A stretch of DNA of 64,000 bases. Source: Christiangramia sabulilitoris. GTDB taxonomy: Bacteria > Bacteroidota > Bacteroidia > Flavobacteriales > Flavobacteriaceae. The stretch lies in contig NZ_VHSF01000002.1 in NCBI RefSeq assembly GCF_007050985.1, forward strand, positions 434,001-498,000. The letters run 5' to 3'. How positions within the stretch are numbered: the stretch's first letter is position 1; each line of letters begins with the position of its first letter. The notes below the pieces were generated by a model. It was not told the origin of the DNA and did no database searches. It saw only the letters and a list, made by a program, of their open reading frames with translations. The translations under genes were made by a program, and so were the position numbers. Below, one piece after another: positions 6,927 to 15,474 of this stretch.

Positions 6927-8393
6927 ATGCCCAAAAAAATCAATATAATCGGTTCCGGATTTTCCTCCCTTGCCGCTTCTTGTTATTTAGCCCAGGCAGG
7001 ATATGAGGTTAATGTTTTTGAGAAGAATACTAGCGTAGGTGGCCGCGCCAGACAATTTAAAAAGGATGGATTTACTTTCGATATAGGCCCAACCTGGTAT
7101 TGGATGCCAGATGTTTTTGAAAAATTCTTCGCAGACTTTAACCGAAAAACTTCAGATTATTACCAACTCGAAAAACTGGATCCCGCTTATCAGGTCTATT
7201 TTGATGAAAATGATTCAATTTTAATTCCCGGCAGTCTCAATGAAATTTACCAGAGTTTCGAAAATGAGGAAGCCGGTAGCTCCCAAAAGCTGGAAAAATT
7301 TATCACTAAGGCGAGGGACAATTATGATATTGCGATCAAAGACCTGGTCTATCGTCCTGGAATTTCACCTATGGAACTTATAACACCTGAAACCGCTACC
7401 AGGATGGGGAGGTTTTTCACCAATATAAGTAGCGAAGTAAGAAAAGAATTTACCAATAAGAAACTAAGAAAGATCCTGGAATTTCCAGTTCTCTTCCTGG
7501 GAGCAAAGCCAAGTGATACCCCGGCATTTTACAGCTTTATGAATTATGCCGATTTCGGACTGGGAACCTGGCATCCTAAAGGAGGTATGTATAAGGTCAT
7601 AGAAGGCATGAAAGACCTTGCAGAATCGCTGGGGGTGATTTTTCATCTTAATGCTTCTGTGGACAGGATAATTACCGAAAAAGGGAAAGCCAAAGGTTTA
7701 GTGGTAAATGGTAAGGATCATTTTGCAGATATTGTGCTTTCCGGTGCAGATTATCACCATTCTGAACAGTTACTCCCTGAAAAGCTAAGACAGTATTCAG
7801 AAAATTACTGGAAAAAAAAGACATTCGCTCCTTCTTCCCTATTGTTTTACGTGGGATTTGACAGGAAATTAAAAAACGTTTCCCATCACACCTTGTTTTT
7901 TGACAGTGATTTTGAAGAGCATGCAAAAGATATATATGATGATCCAAAATGGCCAGACAACCCATTATTCTATGCCAGCTTCCCATCCATAACAGATGAA
8001 ACCTGCGCTCCTGAAGGTAAGGAAGCCGGAATTTTCTTAATTCCTCTCGCTCCAGATCTTAAGGATGACGAAGCTACCAGGGAGCATTATTTCAATATCA
8101 TCTTAGACCGTTTTGAAAAGATAACCGGGCAAAATATCAAAAACAATATTATATTTAAAGAGTCCTTTTGTGTAAATGACTTTAAAGAAGCCTACAATTC
8201 TTATAAAGGTAATGCTTATGGAATGGCAAACACGCTATTACAAACAGCCTTTCTAAGACCAAAATTGAGAAGTAAAAAAGTGGAGCATTTATATTTTACC
8301 GGACAGTTAACCGTACCAGGTCCGGGAGTACCACCTTCTTTAATCTCCGGTAAATTAGCTGCTGGTCTGATAGAAAAAAATGAAATAAAATAA
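6927..8393 (+). CDS. crtI: Phytoene desaturase
   Basis: The product has 488 residues, normal for CrtI. It desaturates 15-cis-phytoene, typically to lycopene, at the inner membrane using FAD. The N-terminal dinucleotide fold is NIIGSGFSSLAAS...VNVFEKN with GGRARQF after it, and the characteristic FDIGPTWYWMP follows. The C-terminal signature GPGVPPSLISGKLAAGLI binds FAD. It is the first enzyme gene after the regulator and ends one base before crtB, so the genes are clearly one transcription unit. Confidence 0.95.
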   Translation: MPKKINIIGSGFSSLAASCYLAQAGYEVNVFEKNTSVGGRARQFKKDGFTFDIGPTWYWMPDVFEKFFADFNRKTSDYYQLEKLDPAYQVYFDENDSILIPGSLNEIYQSFENEEAGSSQKLEKFITKARDNYDIAIKDLVYRPGISPMELITPETATRMGRFFTNISSEVRKEFTNKKLRKILEFPVLFLGAKPSDTPAFYSFMNYADFGLGTWHPKGGMYKVIEGMKDLAESLGVIFHLNASVDRIITEKGKAKGLVVNGKDHFADIVLSGADYHHSEQLLPEKLRQYSENYWKKKTFAPSSLLFYVGFDRKLKNVSHHTLFFDSDFEEHAKDIYDDPKWPDNPLFYASFPSITDETCAPEGKEAGIFLIPLAPDLKDDEATREHYFNIILDRFEKITGQNIKNNIIFKESFCVNDFKEAYNSYKGNAYGMANTLLQTAFLRPKLRSKKVEHLYFTGQLTVPGPGVPPSLISGKLAAGLIEKNEIK

Positions 8394-8394
8394 A

Positions 8395-9234
8395 ATGAAA
8401 GCTATTTTTGACATCGTATCAAGATCATGTAGCCGGATCGCCACGAATTCCTACAGCACCTCTTTTTCTCTTGCTACAAAAATGCTCGCCCCCTCGATAC
8501 GGCAGGATATTTATAATATTTATGGTTTCGTAAGATTTGCAGACGAAATAGTGGATACATTTCACGATTATGATAAAGAGCAGCTTTTCCATGATTTTGA
8601 AAAGGACCTTTATAAGGCTATCGAAGCCAAAATATCTCTTAATCCTATTCTAAATTCTTTTCAGGAAACAGTGCACAGGTATGGTATAGAAAAGGATCTA
8701 TATGCCGCATTTATGGACAGTATGCGCCTGGATCTGCACAAATCTCAATATCTCAGCATAGATGAATACAAACAATATATATATGGCAGCGCCGATGTTG
8801 TTGGATTAATGTGCTTAAAGGTCTTTGTTCATGGAGATCAAAAAAGATATGATGAGCTAAAGGATTCAGCAATGAGTCTTGGTAGCGCTTTTCAAAAAGT
8901 AAATTTTCTGAGAGATCTAAAAGCAGATTATGAAGACCTGAGTAGAAGTTATTTCCCAAATGTAGACCTCTCCGAACTTAATGAATCTAACAAGCAGCAA
9001 ATAATAAATGAAATTGAAGAAGATTTTAAAAAAGGTCTTGAAGGCATAGCACAACTTCCTGTAGAAGCGCGTTTTGGTGTCTATACCGCCTATATTTATT
9101 ACAATAAATTGTTGCAAAAATTAAAAAGAATTCCATCTTTGGAAATTAGAAAACGTCGGGTAAGAGTACCTAATTACCAAAAGGCGGGATTGCTGGCAAA
9201 ATCTTATATTTCTTTTAGATTGAACCTTATTTAA
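8395..9234 (+). CDS. crtB: Phytoene synthase
   Basis: The product has 279 residues, normal length. It condenses two geranylgeranyl diphosphates into phytoene. The first Asp-rich motif is D50-EIV-D54, and the second is NFLRDLKADYEDLSRSYFP with D174 and D178, which bind the diphosphate through Mg2+. The N-terminus SRSCSRIATNSYSTSFSLA is typical of squalene/phytoene synthases. It begins one base after the crtI stop and is followed by crtZ after 12 bases. No geranylgeranyl diphosphate synthase is present in the window, so the precursor must come from elsewhere. Confidence 0.95.
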   Translation: MKAIFDIVSRSCSRIATNSYSTSFSLATKMLAPSIRQDIYNIYGFVRFADEIVDTFHDYDKEQLFHDFEKDLYKAIEAKISLNPILNSFQETVHRYGIEKDLYAAFMDSMRLDLHKSQYLSIDEYKQYIYGSADVVGLMCLKVFVHGDQKRYDELKDSAMSLGSAFQKVNFLRDLKADYEDLSRSYFPNVDLSELNESNKQQIINEIEEDFKKGLEGIAQLPVEARFGVYTAYIYYNKLLQKLKRIPSLEIRKRRVRVPNYQKAGLLAKSYISFRLNLI

Positions 9235-9246
9235 ATACTTACTGAA

Positions 9247-9696
9247 ATGGATATTGTGTTGTGGATCTTAGTATTTCTGGGAACTTTTTTGATGATGGAG
9301 GGAATGGCCTGGTTTACCCATAAATACGTCATGCATGGCTTTCTCTGGAAACTTCATAAAGATCATCATAGAAAAGATCATAGTAGCTGGTGGGAACGTA
9401 ACGACCTGTTCTTTGTTTTTTACGCATTGATTAGCATATGTTGTTTTTTATTATGGGGCAACAAAAATGTATGGATCGCCCTGCCTATAGGCCTGGGCAT
9501 CCTGGCTTATGGTATCACTTATTTTTTTGTACATGATATTTTCATACATCAAAGATTTAAGATCTTCAGGAACGCAAATAATAAATATGCCAAGGGCATT
9601 AGAAGAGCGCACAAAACGCACCATAAGCATTTAGGCAAAGATGATGGCGAATGTTTCGGAATGCTTTATGTCCCTTTTAAGTATTTCAAAAAATAA
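9247..9696 (+). CDS. crtZ: Beta-carotene hydroxylase (sterol desaturase superfamily)
   Basis: The product has 149 residues. It is a di-iron membrane hydroxylase that adds 3-OH to the beta-rings, giving zeaxanthin from beta-carotene. All histidine boxes are visible: H25KYVMH30, H37KDHH41...H45, H96DIFIH101 and H122KTHH126. Four hydrophobic segments fit a membrane protein. It is the last gene of the crtI-crtB-crtZ operon. Its substrate needs a lycopene cyclase, and none is found next to it, unlike in many flavobacteria where crtY follows. Confidence 0.93.
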   Translation: MDIVLWILVFLGTFLMMEGMAWFTHKYVMHGFLWKLHKDHHRKDHSSWWERNDLFFVFYALISICCFLLWGNKNVWIALPIGLGILAYGITYFFVHDIFIHQRFKIFRNANNKYAKGIRRAHKTHHKHLGKDDGECFGMLYVPFKYFKK

Positions 9697-9783
9697 ATAT
9701 CAAATCGTATTTGAAGTTCTCCCGGGAGGACAGTATCGATATAATTATTCTCTTAATGTATCCAGAAATAGGGGAATTAAGAT

Positions 9784-10344
9784 CTATTCGGCTATGAGTT
9801 CATCGAGGGTATTTCTAAAACTATCACTATTCCAGTCTGCCGCTCCAACTTTATCCACGACAATACTACCATCTTTTGCAATAACATATGTTGTTGGCAA
9901 AGTTCTTCCATCCATAGGTTCAGGAGCCCTGGTAAGCATTTTATAGGCCGGAAGATCGAACCTCTTGCGCTTCATGAAATTTTCTACCGTTTGATGCTGC
10001 TCTCCAGATACAAACAGGAATTTCACCTTCCCTTCGTAATCCATATACAGGTCCTGGAAACTTGGCATTTCAGCTATACAGGGCGCGCACCAGGTAGCCC
10101 AAAAATTTACGATAATCACCTCATTCCTGAATTCTGAAAATTCTGTCCTTTGGCCCCGGTTGCTCTCCAGTATCCAGTTGTAATCTGCAATCGCAATTCT
10201 ATCATCCTCATCATTTACCGCTGGGGCAAAAGAAATTAATTTATTTACAAAGATCTGAATGGGTTTCCTGGTCTGCGGAATAATCATTGCCAGGATGATG
10301 ACAATAATAATTATGTTGGACCACTGATTTTTGAAGATTTTCAT
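9784..10344 (-). CDS. TlpA-like membrane-anchored thioredoxin
   Basis: The product has 186 residues. One N-terminal membrane anchor (IIIIVIILAMIIPQ, residues 11-23) precedes a periplasmic TlpA/ResA-type thioredoxin fold with FWATWCAPC (Cys86 and Cys89) and the cis-proline segment LPTTYVI. Such proteins reduce disulfides in the periplasm, for example in cytochrome c maturation or for exported enzymes; the partner is unknown. It converges with the end of the crt operon and lies 51 bases after the XRE regulator on the same strand. Confidence 0.85.
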   Translation of the reverse strand: MKIFKNQWSNIIIIVIILAMIIPQTRKPIQIFVNKLISFAPAVNDEDDRIAIADYNWILESNRGQRTEFSEFRNEVIIVNFWATWCAPCIAEMPSFQDLYMDYEGKVKFLFVSGEQHQTVENFMKRKRFDLPAYKMLTRAPEPMDGRTLPTTYVIAKDGSIVVDKVGAADWNSDSFRNTLDELIAE

Positions 10345-10395
10345 TGACTATATTATTCCCTGTAAAGAACGGGAAAAACCTTCTTTTCTCAAATT

Positions 10396-11166
10396 CTAAG
10401 AGTCGTTTTTGGAACTAAGAATCGTGAGTTTTTTATTCATGCTAAATAGCTCTTTCTTTAATAATTCAAGATCTTTCTCCAATGCATTGATTTTTCCTTT
10501 CCCGGAAATTTCATGGTATTGTACAAGACCACTACTAATCTTTCCCCTAATAATCATCAATTCCCGCACATCATCTATATTAATTTTTGCGCTGGTCTCA
10601 GTAGGGTAATCATTGTCATTTTCCAGGAGGAAAAAGCCAGATTCTGAAGATCTTTTAAATCGCCTCATATAAATTTGATCCCCGGTAACAACAAATACTG
10701 CGGTGCCATCCAGAATTTCATCTATTTTTTTATGATTTTGGCAAACAAGAATATCACCAGATAAAATGGTTGGAGTCATATTATTTGAGTTCACTTCAAA
10801 CAGCTTGTGCTCTTCCACGGGATCAAAGCCGGGGACCCGAAACCAATCCTCCAGATCTGGAAAAAAATCATCACTCAAGTCGTTGACAAATTCGCTGTAG
10901 CGATGAGCCCTAATCAAAGGTACAAAACCGTTGGTACTGTCGACTTTAATATAATTACTATCACCCTTAAGAATATAATCTGTAGAAATATCATATAGCT
11001 TACTTAACTTAATAATATGATCTACAACAATACCATTTTGGGAGTTTTCTATGAGAGAATAGGCGGCCTGGGAAATAAATAAAATGTTCGCCACATGCGT
11101 TTGAGAATAATTATTTTCATTCCTCATTTTTTTTATTCTTCGACCTATTTCGGCTCTATGACTCAT
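10396..11166 (-). CDS. XRE-family regulator with degenerate S24/LexA-like domain
   Basis: The product has 256 residues. An XRE helix-turn-helix covers residues 5-66 (SQTHVANILFISQAAYSLIE is the recognition region). Residues about 115-215 have the S24 peptidase/LexA fold, with EVNSNNMTPTILSGDIL and GTAVFVVTGDQIYMRRFKR. The nucleophile of the usual V-x-G-D-S-M motif is Asn129 instead of Ser, and the general base expected before Arg is Arg168 instead of Lys, so self-cleavage is unlikely. The last 35 residues form a charged helix, probably a coiled coil. It probably senses by ligand or dimerisation rather than RecA. A 22-bp palindrome lies 74 bases upstream. Confidence 0.82.
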   Translation of the reverse strand: MSHRAEIGRRIKKMRNENNYSQTHVANILFISQAAYSLIENSQNGIVVDHIIKLSKLYDISTDYILKGDSNYIKVDSTNGFVPLIRAHRYSEFVNDLSDDFFPDLEDWFRVPGFDPVEEHKLFEVNSNNMTPTILSGDILVCQNHKKIDEILDGTAVFVVTGDQIYMRRFKRSSESGFFLLENDNDYPTETSAKINIDDVRELMIIRGKISSGLVQYHEISGKGKINALEKDLELLKKELFSMNKKLTILSSKNDS

Positions 11167-11696
11167 TTTTAATACTACTTCAGATTTAATAAAATTAGAC
11201 TAATTACGCCCAAATAACGGGCATACTTTTTAGTTAAAAATGATTTATAATTATAAATCATAATTCCATTCCAGGTCATAATTTTTAATGCTACTGAAAG
11301 TTGAAAAATGTCCTTTCTAGGGATTAAATTTGAATTGGACTCTAAATTTTCAGAGCTCACGAAGTTGCACATGAAGAGAATTATTCTCTATCGAGAAAAG
11401 AAAATGCGTTGCAGGTAGTATAGTTTAAAACATTAGTAATTAAAAGGTACGAAATGATATTGGTCTTTGAGCCATTCCAGCTTCTTTTAATTTTTAAGAT
11501 ACCCTGTCTCAACAATAAAAATTGTGGCCCCAATTCATATACTTATGTTGACTATTTGTAAAAATAAGTGCAGAAACTTGTGTCTGGATTTTTTGTAGGG
11601 ATTTCAGATTTACGGTTAGCTAGTTGCTTTCGACCTAATTTTAATTAAGTTTTTGCATGGGGCTACTTATTAATTAGTTTAATAACTAGCATAAAA
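11167..11696. other. Gene-free region with a perfect 22-bp palindrome
   Basis: About 530 bases of AT-rich sequence separate the regulator from the aconitase terminator. At 11240-11261 there is a perfect 22-bp palindrome with half-site ATGATTTATAA, a possible operator for the adjacent XRE regulator. A small GCCC/GGGC hairpin (11208-11222) lies between it and the gene. A 65-codon open frame at 11175-11372 (minus) has no recognisable features and is not called. I see no structured RNA I can identify. Confidence 0.5.
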
Positions 11697-11726
11697 AAAC
11701 CTCCAGATCTAAAAATCTGGAGGTTT
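11697..11726 (-). terminator. Intrinsic terminator of the aconitase gene
   Basis: A 12-bp perfect stem AAACCTCCAGAT / ATCTGGAGGTTT with a 6-base loop, followed on the minus strand by seven T. It lies 25 bases after the stop codon. Confidence 0.88.
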
Positions 11727-11750
11727 TTGATATCAATAAGGCTGCCTGAA

Positions 11751-14018
11751 TTAAGCCGCGTTCTGCTTTTTAATAAGATTAAGAGCCGAACCATGCTTAT
11801 ACCACTCGATCTGAGGAGCATTGTATGTATGATTAGCCTTGATCGTATCTTTAGTTCCATCTGCATGAACGATCTCTATCGTTAATGGCTTGTCTGGAGC
11901 AAAGCTTTCAAGATCTACAAAGTTGAAGGTATCATCTTCCTGGATAAGATCGTAATCGTTCTCATTTGCGAAAGTAAGACCTAGCATTCCTTGTTTTTTA
12001 AGGTTTGTCTCGTGGATACGGGCGAAAGATTTCACCAATACCACTTTAACACCTAAGTGTCTTGGCTCCATGGCAGCATGCTCTCTGGAAGAACCTTCAC
12101 CATAGTTATGATCTCCTACCACAACTGTAGGAATACCATTTGCCTTGTATTCTCTCTGTACTGCAGGTACACCGTCGTACTCACCAGTTAACTGGTTCTT
12201 TACAAAATTTGATTTTTTATTGAAAGCGTTAATCGCACCGATCAAACAGTTGTTGGAAATATTGTCCAGGTGACCTCTGTAACGTAACCATGGTCCAGCC
12301 ATAGAGATATGGTCTGTAGTACATTTACCCCATGCTTTGATTAGAAGTTTCGCACCAGTAAGATTTTTTCCATCCCATGGTTCAAATGGAGTTAACAATT
12401 GCAGTCTTTCACTATCCTCAGCAACTTTCACCTCTACGGTACTTCCATCCTCGTTTGGAGCAATATAACCAGCATCCTCTACAGCGAAACCTTTTGTTGG
12501 AAGTTCAATTCCCTGTGGCTCGTCAAGCATTACTTCCTCACCATCCTCGTTCATCAATTTATCACGAGTAGGATCGAAATCCAGTCTACCTGAAATTGCA
12601 ATTGCAGCAACCATTTCTGGCGAACCTACAAAGGCGTGTGTATTCGGGTTACCATCTGCTCTCTTAGAGAAGTTACGGTTGAAAGAGTGAACGATCGTGT
12701 TCTTTTCTTCACCTTTTCTATCTGAACGATCCCACTGGCCAATACATGGTCCACATGCGTTCGTAAAGATAGTTGCATCAAGATCTTCAAATATCTTAAG
12801 TAATCCGTCTCTCTCTGCAGTATATCTAATTTGCTCAGATCCCGGGTTAATACCGAAATCAGATTTTGCTTTTACTTTTTTATCTACGGCCTGTTTAGCG
12901 ATAGAAGCTGCCCTGGTAAGATCTTCATAAGAAGAGTTTGTACAGGAACCTATTAGACCCCAGTCTACATTGATTGGCCAGTCATGTTCCTTAGCTTTAA
13001 CTCCCATTTCAGAAATTGGAGTTGCAAGGTCTGGAGTAAACGGTCCGTTTAGGTGAGGCTTCAATTCATCTAAATTGATCTCGATCAATTCATCAAAATA
13101 TTGCTCCGGATTTGCATAAACTTCATCATCACCAGTTAAATGCTCACGTACTTCGTCTGCTGCATCAGCCACATCTGCACGATTGGTAGCTCTCAGGTAA
13201 CGCTCCATAGAGTCGTCATATCCAAAAGTAGAAGTGGTTGCACCTACTTCAGCTCCCATATTACAGATTGTACCTTTACCGGTACAGGATAAATTACGTG
13301 CTCCTTCACCAAAATATTCAATGATTGCACCAGTACCACCTTTTACAGTTAAGATACCTGCTACTTTAAGAATAACATCTTTAGAGGAAGTCCATCCGGA
13401 AAGTTTTCCGGTTAACTTAACTCCAATTAGCTTAGGGAATTTAAGCTCCCATGGCATACCTGCCATCACATCTACAGCATCTGCTCCACCAACTCCAATG
13501 GCAACCATTCCTAATCCACCTGCATTTACAGTGTGGGAATCTGTACCAATCATCATTCCTCCAGGGAAGGCATAATTTTCAAGAACTACCTGGTGAATAA
13601 TACCAGCACCTGGTTTCCAGAATCCAATTCCATACTTATTAGATACCGATTCCAGAAAATCAAAAACCTCGCTACTACTCTTGTTAGCTGACTGTAGATC
13701 TATCGCCGCTCCCATTTTCGCCTGGATAAGGTGATCACAATGTACCGTCGTAGGAACTGCAACCTGCTTTTTACCCGCCTGCATGAATTGCAATAAAGCC
13801 ATTTGCGCAGTCGCATCCTGACAAGCAATTCTATCTGGTGAGAATTCTACATAATCCTTACCTCTGGTGAAAGCTTCTTTGGCTTTGCCATCCCATAAGT
13901 GAGAATAAAGGATCTTTTCTGAAAGTGTCAAAGGCTTTCCAACAACTTCACGTGCAGTGTTTACACGCTCGGCCATTTGGCTATACACCTTTTTAATCAT
14001 ATCAATATCGTATGCCAT
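11751..14018 (-). CDS. Aconitate hydratase (mitochondrial-type)
   Basis: The product has 755 residues. It interconverts citrate and isocitrate in the TCA cycle through a [4Fe-4S] cluster held by C359 (GSCTNSS), C422 and C425 ([13 protein letters not shown]). [14 protein letters not shown] and the C-terminal swivel domain motif [18 protein letters not shown] are intact. The length and domain order match the mitochondrial aconitase group found in many Bacteroidota rather than the longer AcnA or AcnB. It is a single-gene unit with its own -7 element and terminator. Confidence 0.95.
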   Translation of the reverse strand: MAYDIDMIKKVYSQMAERVNTAREVVGKPLTLSEKILYSHLWDGKAKEAFTRGKDYVEFSPDRIACQDATAQMALLQFMQAGKKQVAVPTTVHCDHLIQAKMGAAIDLQSANKSSSEVFDFLESVSNKYGIGFWKPGAGIIHQVVLENYAFPGGMMIGTDSHTVNAGGLGMVAIGVGGADAVDVMAGMPWELKFPKLIGVKLTGKLSGWTSSKDVILKVAGILTVKGGTGAIIEYFGEGARNLSCTGKGTICNMGAEVGATTSTFGYDDSMERYLRATNRADVADAADEVREHLTGDDEVYANPEQYFDELIEINLDELKPHLNGPFTPDLATPISEMGVKAKEHDWPINVDWGLIGSCTNSSYEDLTRAASIAKQAVDKKVKAKSDFGINPGSEQIRYTAERDGLLKIFEDLDATIFTNACGPCIGQWDRSDRKGEEKNTIVHSFNRNFSKRADGNPNTHAFVGSPEMVAAIAISGRLDFDPTRDKLMNEDGEEVMLDEPQGIELPTKGFAVEDAGYIAPNEDGSTVEVKVAEDSERLQLLTPFEPWDGKNLTGAKLLIKAWGKCTTDHISMAGPWLRYRGHLDNISNNCLIGAINAFNKKSNFVKNQLTGEYDGVPAVQREYKANGIPTVVVGDHNYGEGSSREHAAMEPRHLGVKVVLVKSFARIHETNLKKQGMLGLTFANENDYDLIQEDDTFNFVDLESFAPDKPLTIEIVHADGTKDTIKANHTYNAPQIEWYKHGSALNLIKKQNAA

Positions 14019-14051
14019 ATTCTGTTTAATTTATGTTCTAAAAAAGTCTTG

Positions 14052-14059
14052 CAAAAATA
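14052..14059 (-). promoter_or_regulatory. Putative -7 element of the aconitase promoter
   Basis: TATTTTTG on the minus strand, 33 bases before the aconitase ATG. No TTG is found at -33. Confidence 0.5.
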
Positions 14060-14194
14060 GGAATTTTAAAGGGAATTTGAAAATTAGAAGTGATACTCAG
14101 AATTTAGTATAAATAATTTCTGAAATTATAATTTTTACCAAGAAAAATTCAGTAAAAATCAATTTAAAGTTGAAAAATTGAGAATCTGTCAATT

Positions 14195-14431
14195 TTACTT
14201 AATAAGACGGGCATTTTTAAATTTATTATCTGCCAGATGAAGAAGATTTTTTCGTCTGTAGATATAAACAATGGGAGCAATAAATGGAACTAATATCATC
14301 GACAATATCCAGAAAGTCTTATCTCTTATTTTTTGCCTCACCATATCTATTAAGATAACTAACCAAAAGATGACAAGTAAAATATTGGAAGCTCTGATCA
14401 CTAAATCACTATTTTCACTATCCAGGTTCAA
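14195..14431 (-). CDS. Small membrane protein, PLDc_N-like
   Basis: The product has 78 residues with two membrane segments (ILLVIFWLVILIDMV and FWILSMILVPFIAPIVYIY) joined by a short charged loop, ending in a basic tail. The second segment with its P-x-x-x-P-x-V-Y pattern resembles the small phospholipase D N-terminal (PLDc_N) membrane domain family, whose members have no known catalytic role alone. It follows moxR by 84 bases on the same strand. The function is unknown; the two clean transmembrane helices support it as a real gene. Confidence 0.6.
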   Translation of the reverse strand: MNLDSENSDLVIRASNILLVIFWLVILIDMVRQKIRDKTFWILSMILVPFIAPIVYIYRRKNLLHLADNKFKNARLIK

Positions 14432-14515
14432 AATGTTCGTAAATATGGATGAGCCAAAAAGAACTTAGAAAGCTATACTGATTAGTAATTTATGCTTAAC
14501 GATAAACTTCATTCC

Positions 14516-15466
14516 TTAAAAAAGCTTTTGAATGATCTCCTCCTCGGTAATCCCTTCAGCTTCTGCTTTATAGTTTTTAATGATCCTGTGACGCAGAATG
14601 CCATAAGCAACAGCCTGCACGTCTTCTATATCTGGAGAAAATTTACCATTTACTGCAGCGTGAGTTTTTGCGGCCATGATTAGATTTTGAGAGGCTCGTG
14701 GACCTGCACCCCAATCAACATAATTCTTGATAAGATCTGGGGCACCATTTAACGGCCTGGTTTTCCCTACTAATCTTACCGCATATTCCACAACATTATC
14801 TGGCACCGGAATTCTGCGAATCACATGTTGTATATCTGAAATTTCCCGGGCTGTAAATAATGGATTTACAACTTGAAATTCATCAGCCGTGGTCGTTTTA
14901 ACCACATCTACCTCTTCCTCAAAACTGGGATAATCCAGTTTTATAGCGAACATAAACCTGTCCAGTTGAGCTTCAGGTAAAGGATACGTCCCTTCCTGCT
15001 CAATAGGGTTTTGGGTGGCCAGTACAAAATAAGGAAGATCAAGTTTATAATGGTGTCCCGCTACAGTAACCGCTCTTTCCTGCATAGCTTCTAAAAGCGC
15101 CGCCTGGGTTTTGGGGGGTGTTCTGTTTATCTCATCTGCCAGGAGAATGTTGGTAAAGACCGGGCCTTTGATAAATTTAAATTTCCTGTTCTCATCCAGG
15201 ATCTCAGAACCAAGAATATCACTAGGCATGAGATCTGGTGTGAACTGAATTCTTTTAAAATTAAGACCTAAGGCCTGGGCAATTGTGTTAACCATTAAGG
15301 TTTTAGCAAGCCCTGGCACGCCAATAAGCAATGAATGACCACCGGAGAAAATAGATAGCAGGATCTGGTTTACCACCTCTTCCTGTCCCACAATTACTTT
15401 TGCAATCTCCCTTTTGAGATCGCCGTGCTTATCTACTAATTTTTCTACCAGTGCTACATCAGACAT
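14516..15466 (-). CDS. MoxR-family AAA+ ATPase
   Basis: The product has 316 residues. The Walker A is GVPGLAKT (residues 49-56), Walker B LLADEINR (108-115), followed by TPPKTQAALLEAMQE, the MoxR signature. MoxR ATPases act as chaperones, often with von Willebrand-type proteins, to assemble or activate complexes. No VWA or DUF58 partner is present here; instead the gene follows two SurA-like periplasmic folding proteins with an 8-base gap, an arrangement I believe is conserved in Bacteroidota. The mechanistic link between a cytoplasmic ATPase and periplasmic chaperones is unclear. Confidence 0.9.
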   Translation of the reverse strand: MSDVALVEKLVDKHGDLKREIAKVIVGQEEVVNQILLSIFSGGHSLLIGVPGLAKTLMVNTIAQALGLNFKRIQFTPDLMPSDILGSEILDENRKFKFIKGPVFTNILLADEINRTPPKTQAALLEAMQERAVTVAGHHYKLDLPYFVLATQNPIEQEGTYPLPEAQLDRFMFAIKLDYPSFEEEVDVVKTTTADEFQVVNPLFTAREISDIQHVIRRIPVPDNVVEYAVRLVGKTRPLNGAPDLIKNYVDWGAGPRASQNLIMAAKTHAAVNGKFSPDIEDVQAVAYGILRHRIIKNYKAEAEGITEEEIIQKLF

Positions 15467-15474
15467 GTTATCTT

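Noticed and set aside
9700-9714. TCAAAT/ATTTGA hairpin just after crtZ
   Set aside because: AT-only 6-bp stem with no T-tract; not a convincing terminator.
10356-10375. TTCCC/GGGAA hairpin between the TlpA-like and XRE genes
   Set aside because: Only 5 bp with a 10-base loop and no T-tract; too weak for a terminator call.
11175-11372. 65-codon minus-strand frame upstream of the XRE regulator
   Set aside because: No signal, membrane segment, motif or promoter; it spans the palindrome that is better read as an operator.
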